DNA of 5,302 bases from Alphaproteobacteria bacterium (GTDB taxonomy: Bacteria; Pseudomonadota; Alphaproteobacteria; Rhizobiales; Hyphomicrobiaceae): assembly GCA_005888525.1 (NCBI GenBank), contig VBAB01000300.1:1-5302 (forward strand). Reading direction: 5' to 3'. The notes beneath the pieces are model-generated. The model was not told the origin of the DNA. It did no database searches and worked only from the letters and a program-made list of their open reading frames with translations. This document shows, one piece after another, positions 5,033 through 5,302 of this stretch. A program made the position numbers and the translations under genes. Within the stretch, counting starts at the first letter, position 1; the number at the start of each line of letters is the position of its first letter.

Positions 5033-5051
5033 GCCAACCGAGGAGGGTGTC

Positions 5052-5192
5052 ATGAAGGCCCGCATTTTGATCGAAAGCGCTTCGCTTGGACCCGATGATC
5101 TAAAGACCGCATTCCAAGCCTTCGACGGCGCTTGGGCGCTGATCGCCGCACACTACACAAGTCCATGCAGGCCATCGCGGTGCAGGAAATGA
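5052..5192 (+). pseudogene. Short protein, probably a truncated conserved small gene
   Basis: ATG 5052 has an excellent ribosome site, AGGAGGG (5041-5047). The product begins MKARILIESASLGPDDLKTA and continues FQAFDGAWALIA, an N-terminus I associate with uncharacterised proteins of about 80-100 residues in Rhizobiales. After residue 33 the match is lost: the frame gives HYTSPCRPSRCRK and stops at TGA 5190, for 46 residues in all. In the -1 frame, sequence from about 5138 gives a protein-like end, LHKSMQAIAVQEMIKSDET, before TAA. This is compatible with a frameshift or a deletion joining two sequences. It may still be expressed. It lies 75 bases after the Crp/Fnr gene. The last 110 bases of the window hold no gene I can support; ATGs at 5263 and 5276 open frames to the edge but have no good ribosome site. 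Confidence 0.5.
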
Positions 5193-5302
5193 TTAAAAGC
5201 GACGAGACCTAAGCTCGACGCGCTGCAACAATACTGCTAGGCGCCACCGACAATCTTTTTCAATGGGACTTACCAATGCTTCACTGCAAAATCAATCTCA
5301 AC

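Overview
The window looks like chromosomal or accessory DNA of an alphaproteobacterium, probably Hyphomicrobiales (Rhizobiales) or a relative. The evidence is GC-rich sequence, a Crp/Fnr regulator of a clade common in that class, small-protein families I associate with Bradyrhizobium/Methylobacterium-type genomes, and above all a set of promoters matching the alphaproteobacterial general stress response (EcfG/RpoE2) consensus. This assignment is inference; there is no rRNA or other strong phylogenetic marker.

Layout. The left half (1-2385) is a minus-strand pair of GT-B fold glycosyltransferases. A TreT-like trehalose synthase (2385-1123) lies upstream of a second GT4 enzyme (1082 to the left edge). 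The middle (2555-4089) holds several very small minus-strand genes: a 78-residue basic helical protein (2791-2555), a probably frameshifted YodC/DUF2158-like gene (3077-2788), two paralogous 59-residue proteins (3707-3528 and 3956-3777), and a weaker candidate small ORF (4089-3877). Positions 3078-3527 hold no gene I can support. The right end is on the plus strand: a Crp/Fnr-family regulator (4254-4976), a short regulatory stretch rich in dyads, and a short, probably truncated gene (5052-5192).

Main observation. Each of the five minus-strand genes with a good start is preceded by GGAAC, a 17 or 18 base gap, then GTT. Three are perfect GGAAC-N17-CGTT. Four of the five lie 34 to 37 bases from their start codon; the fifth is almost on top of its start. 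This is the established EcfG promoter form. A sixth, weaker copy (GGGAC-N16-CGTT) precedes the ORF at 4089. The region therefore reads as a compact general-stress-response island, in which trehalose or glycoside synthesis and several uncharacterised small proteins would be switched on together, probably by PhyR-NepR-EcfG encoded elsewhere. The plus-strand regulator shows no such promoter. It has a dyad overlapping its start, and the short gene after it is preceded by a dyad with Crp/Fnr-like geometry and a sigma-54-like -24/-12 element.
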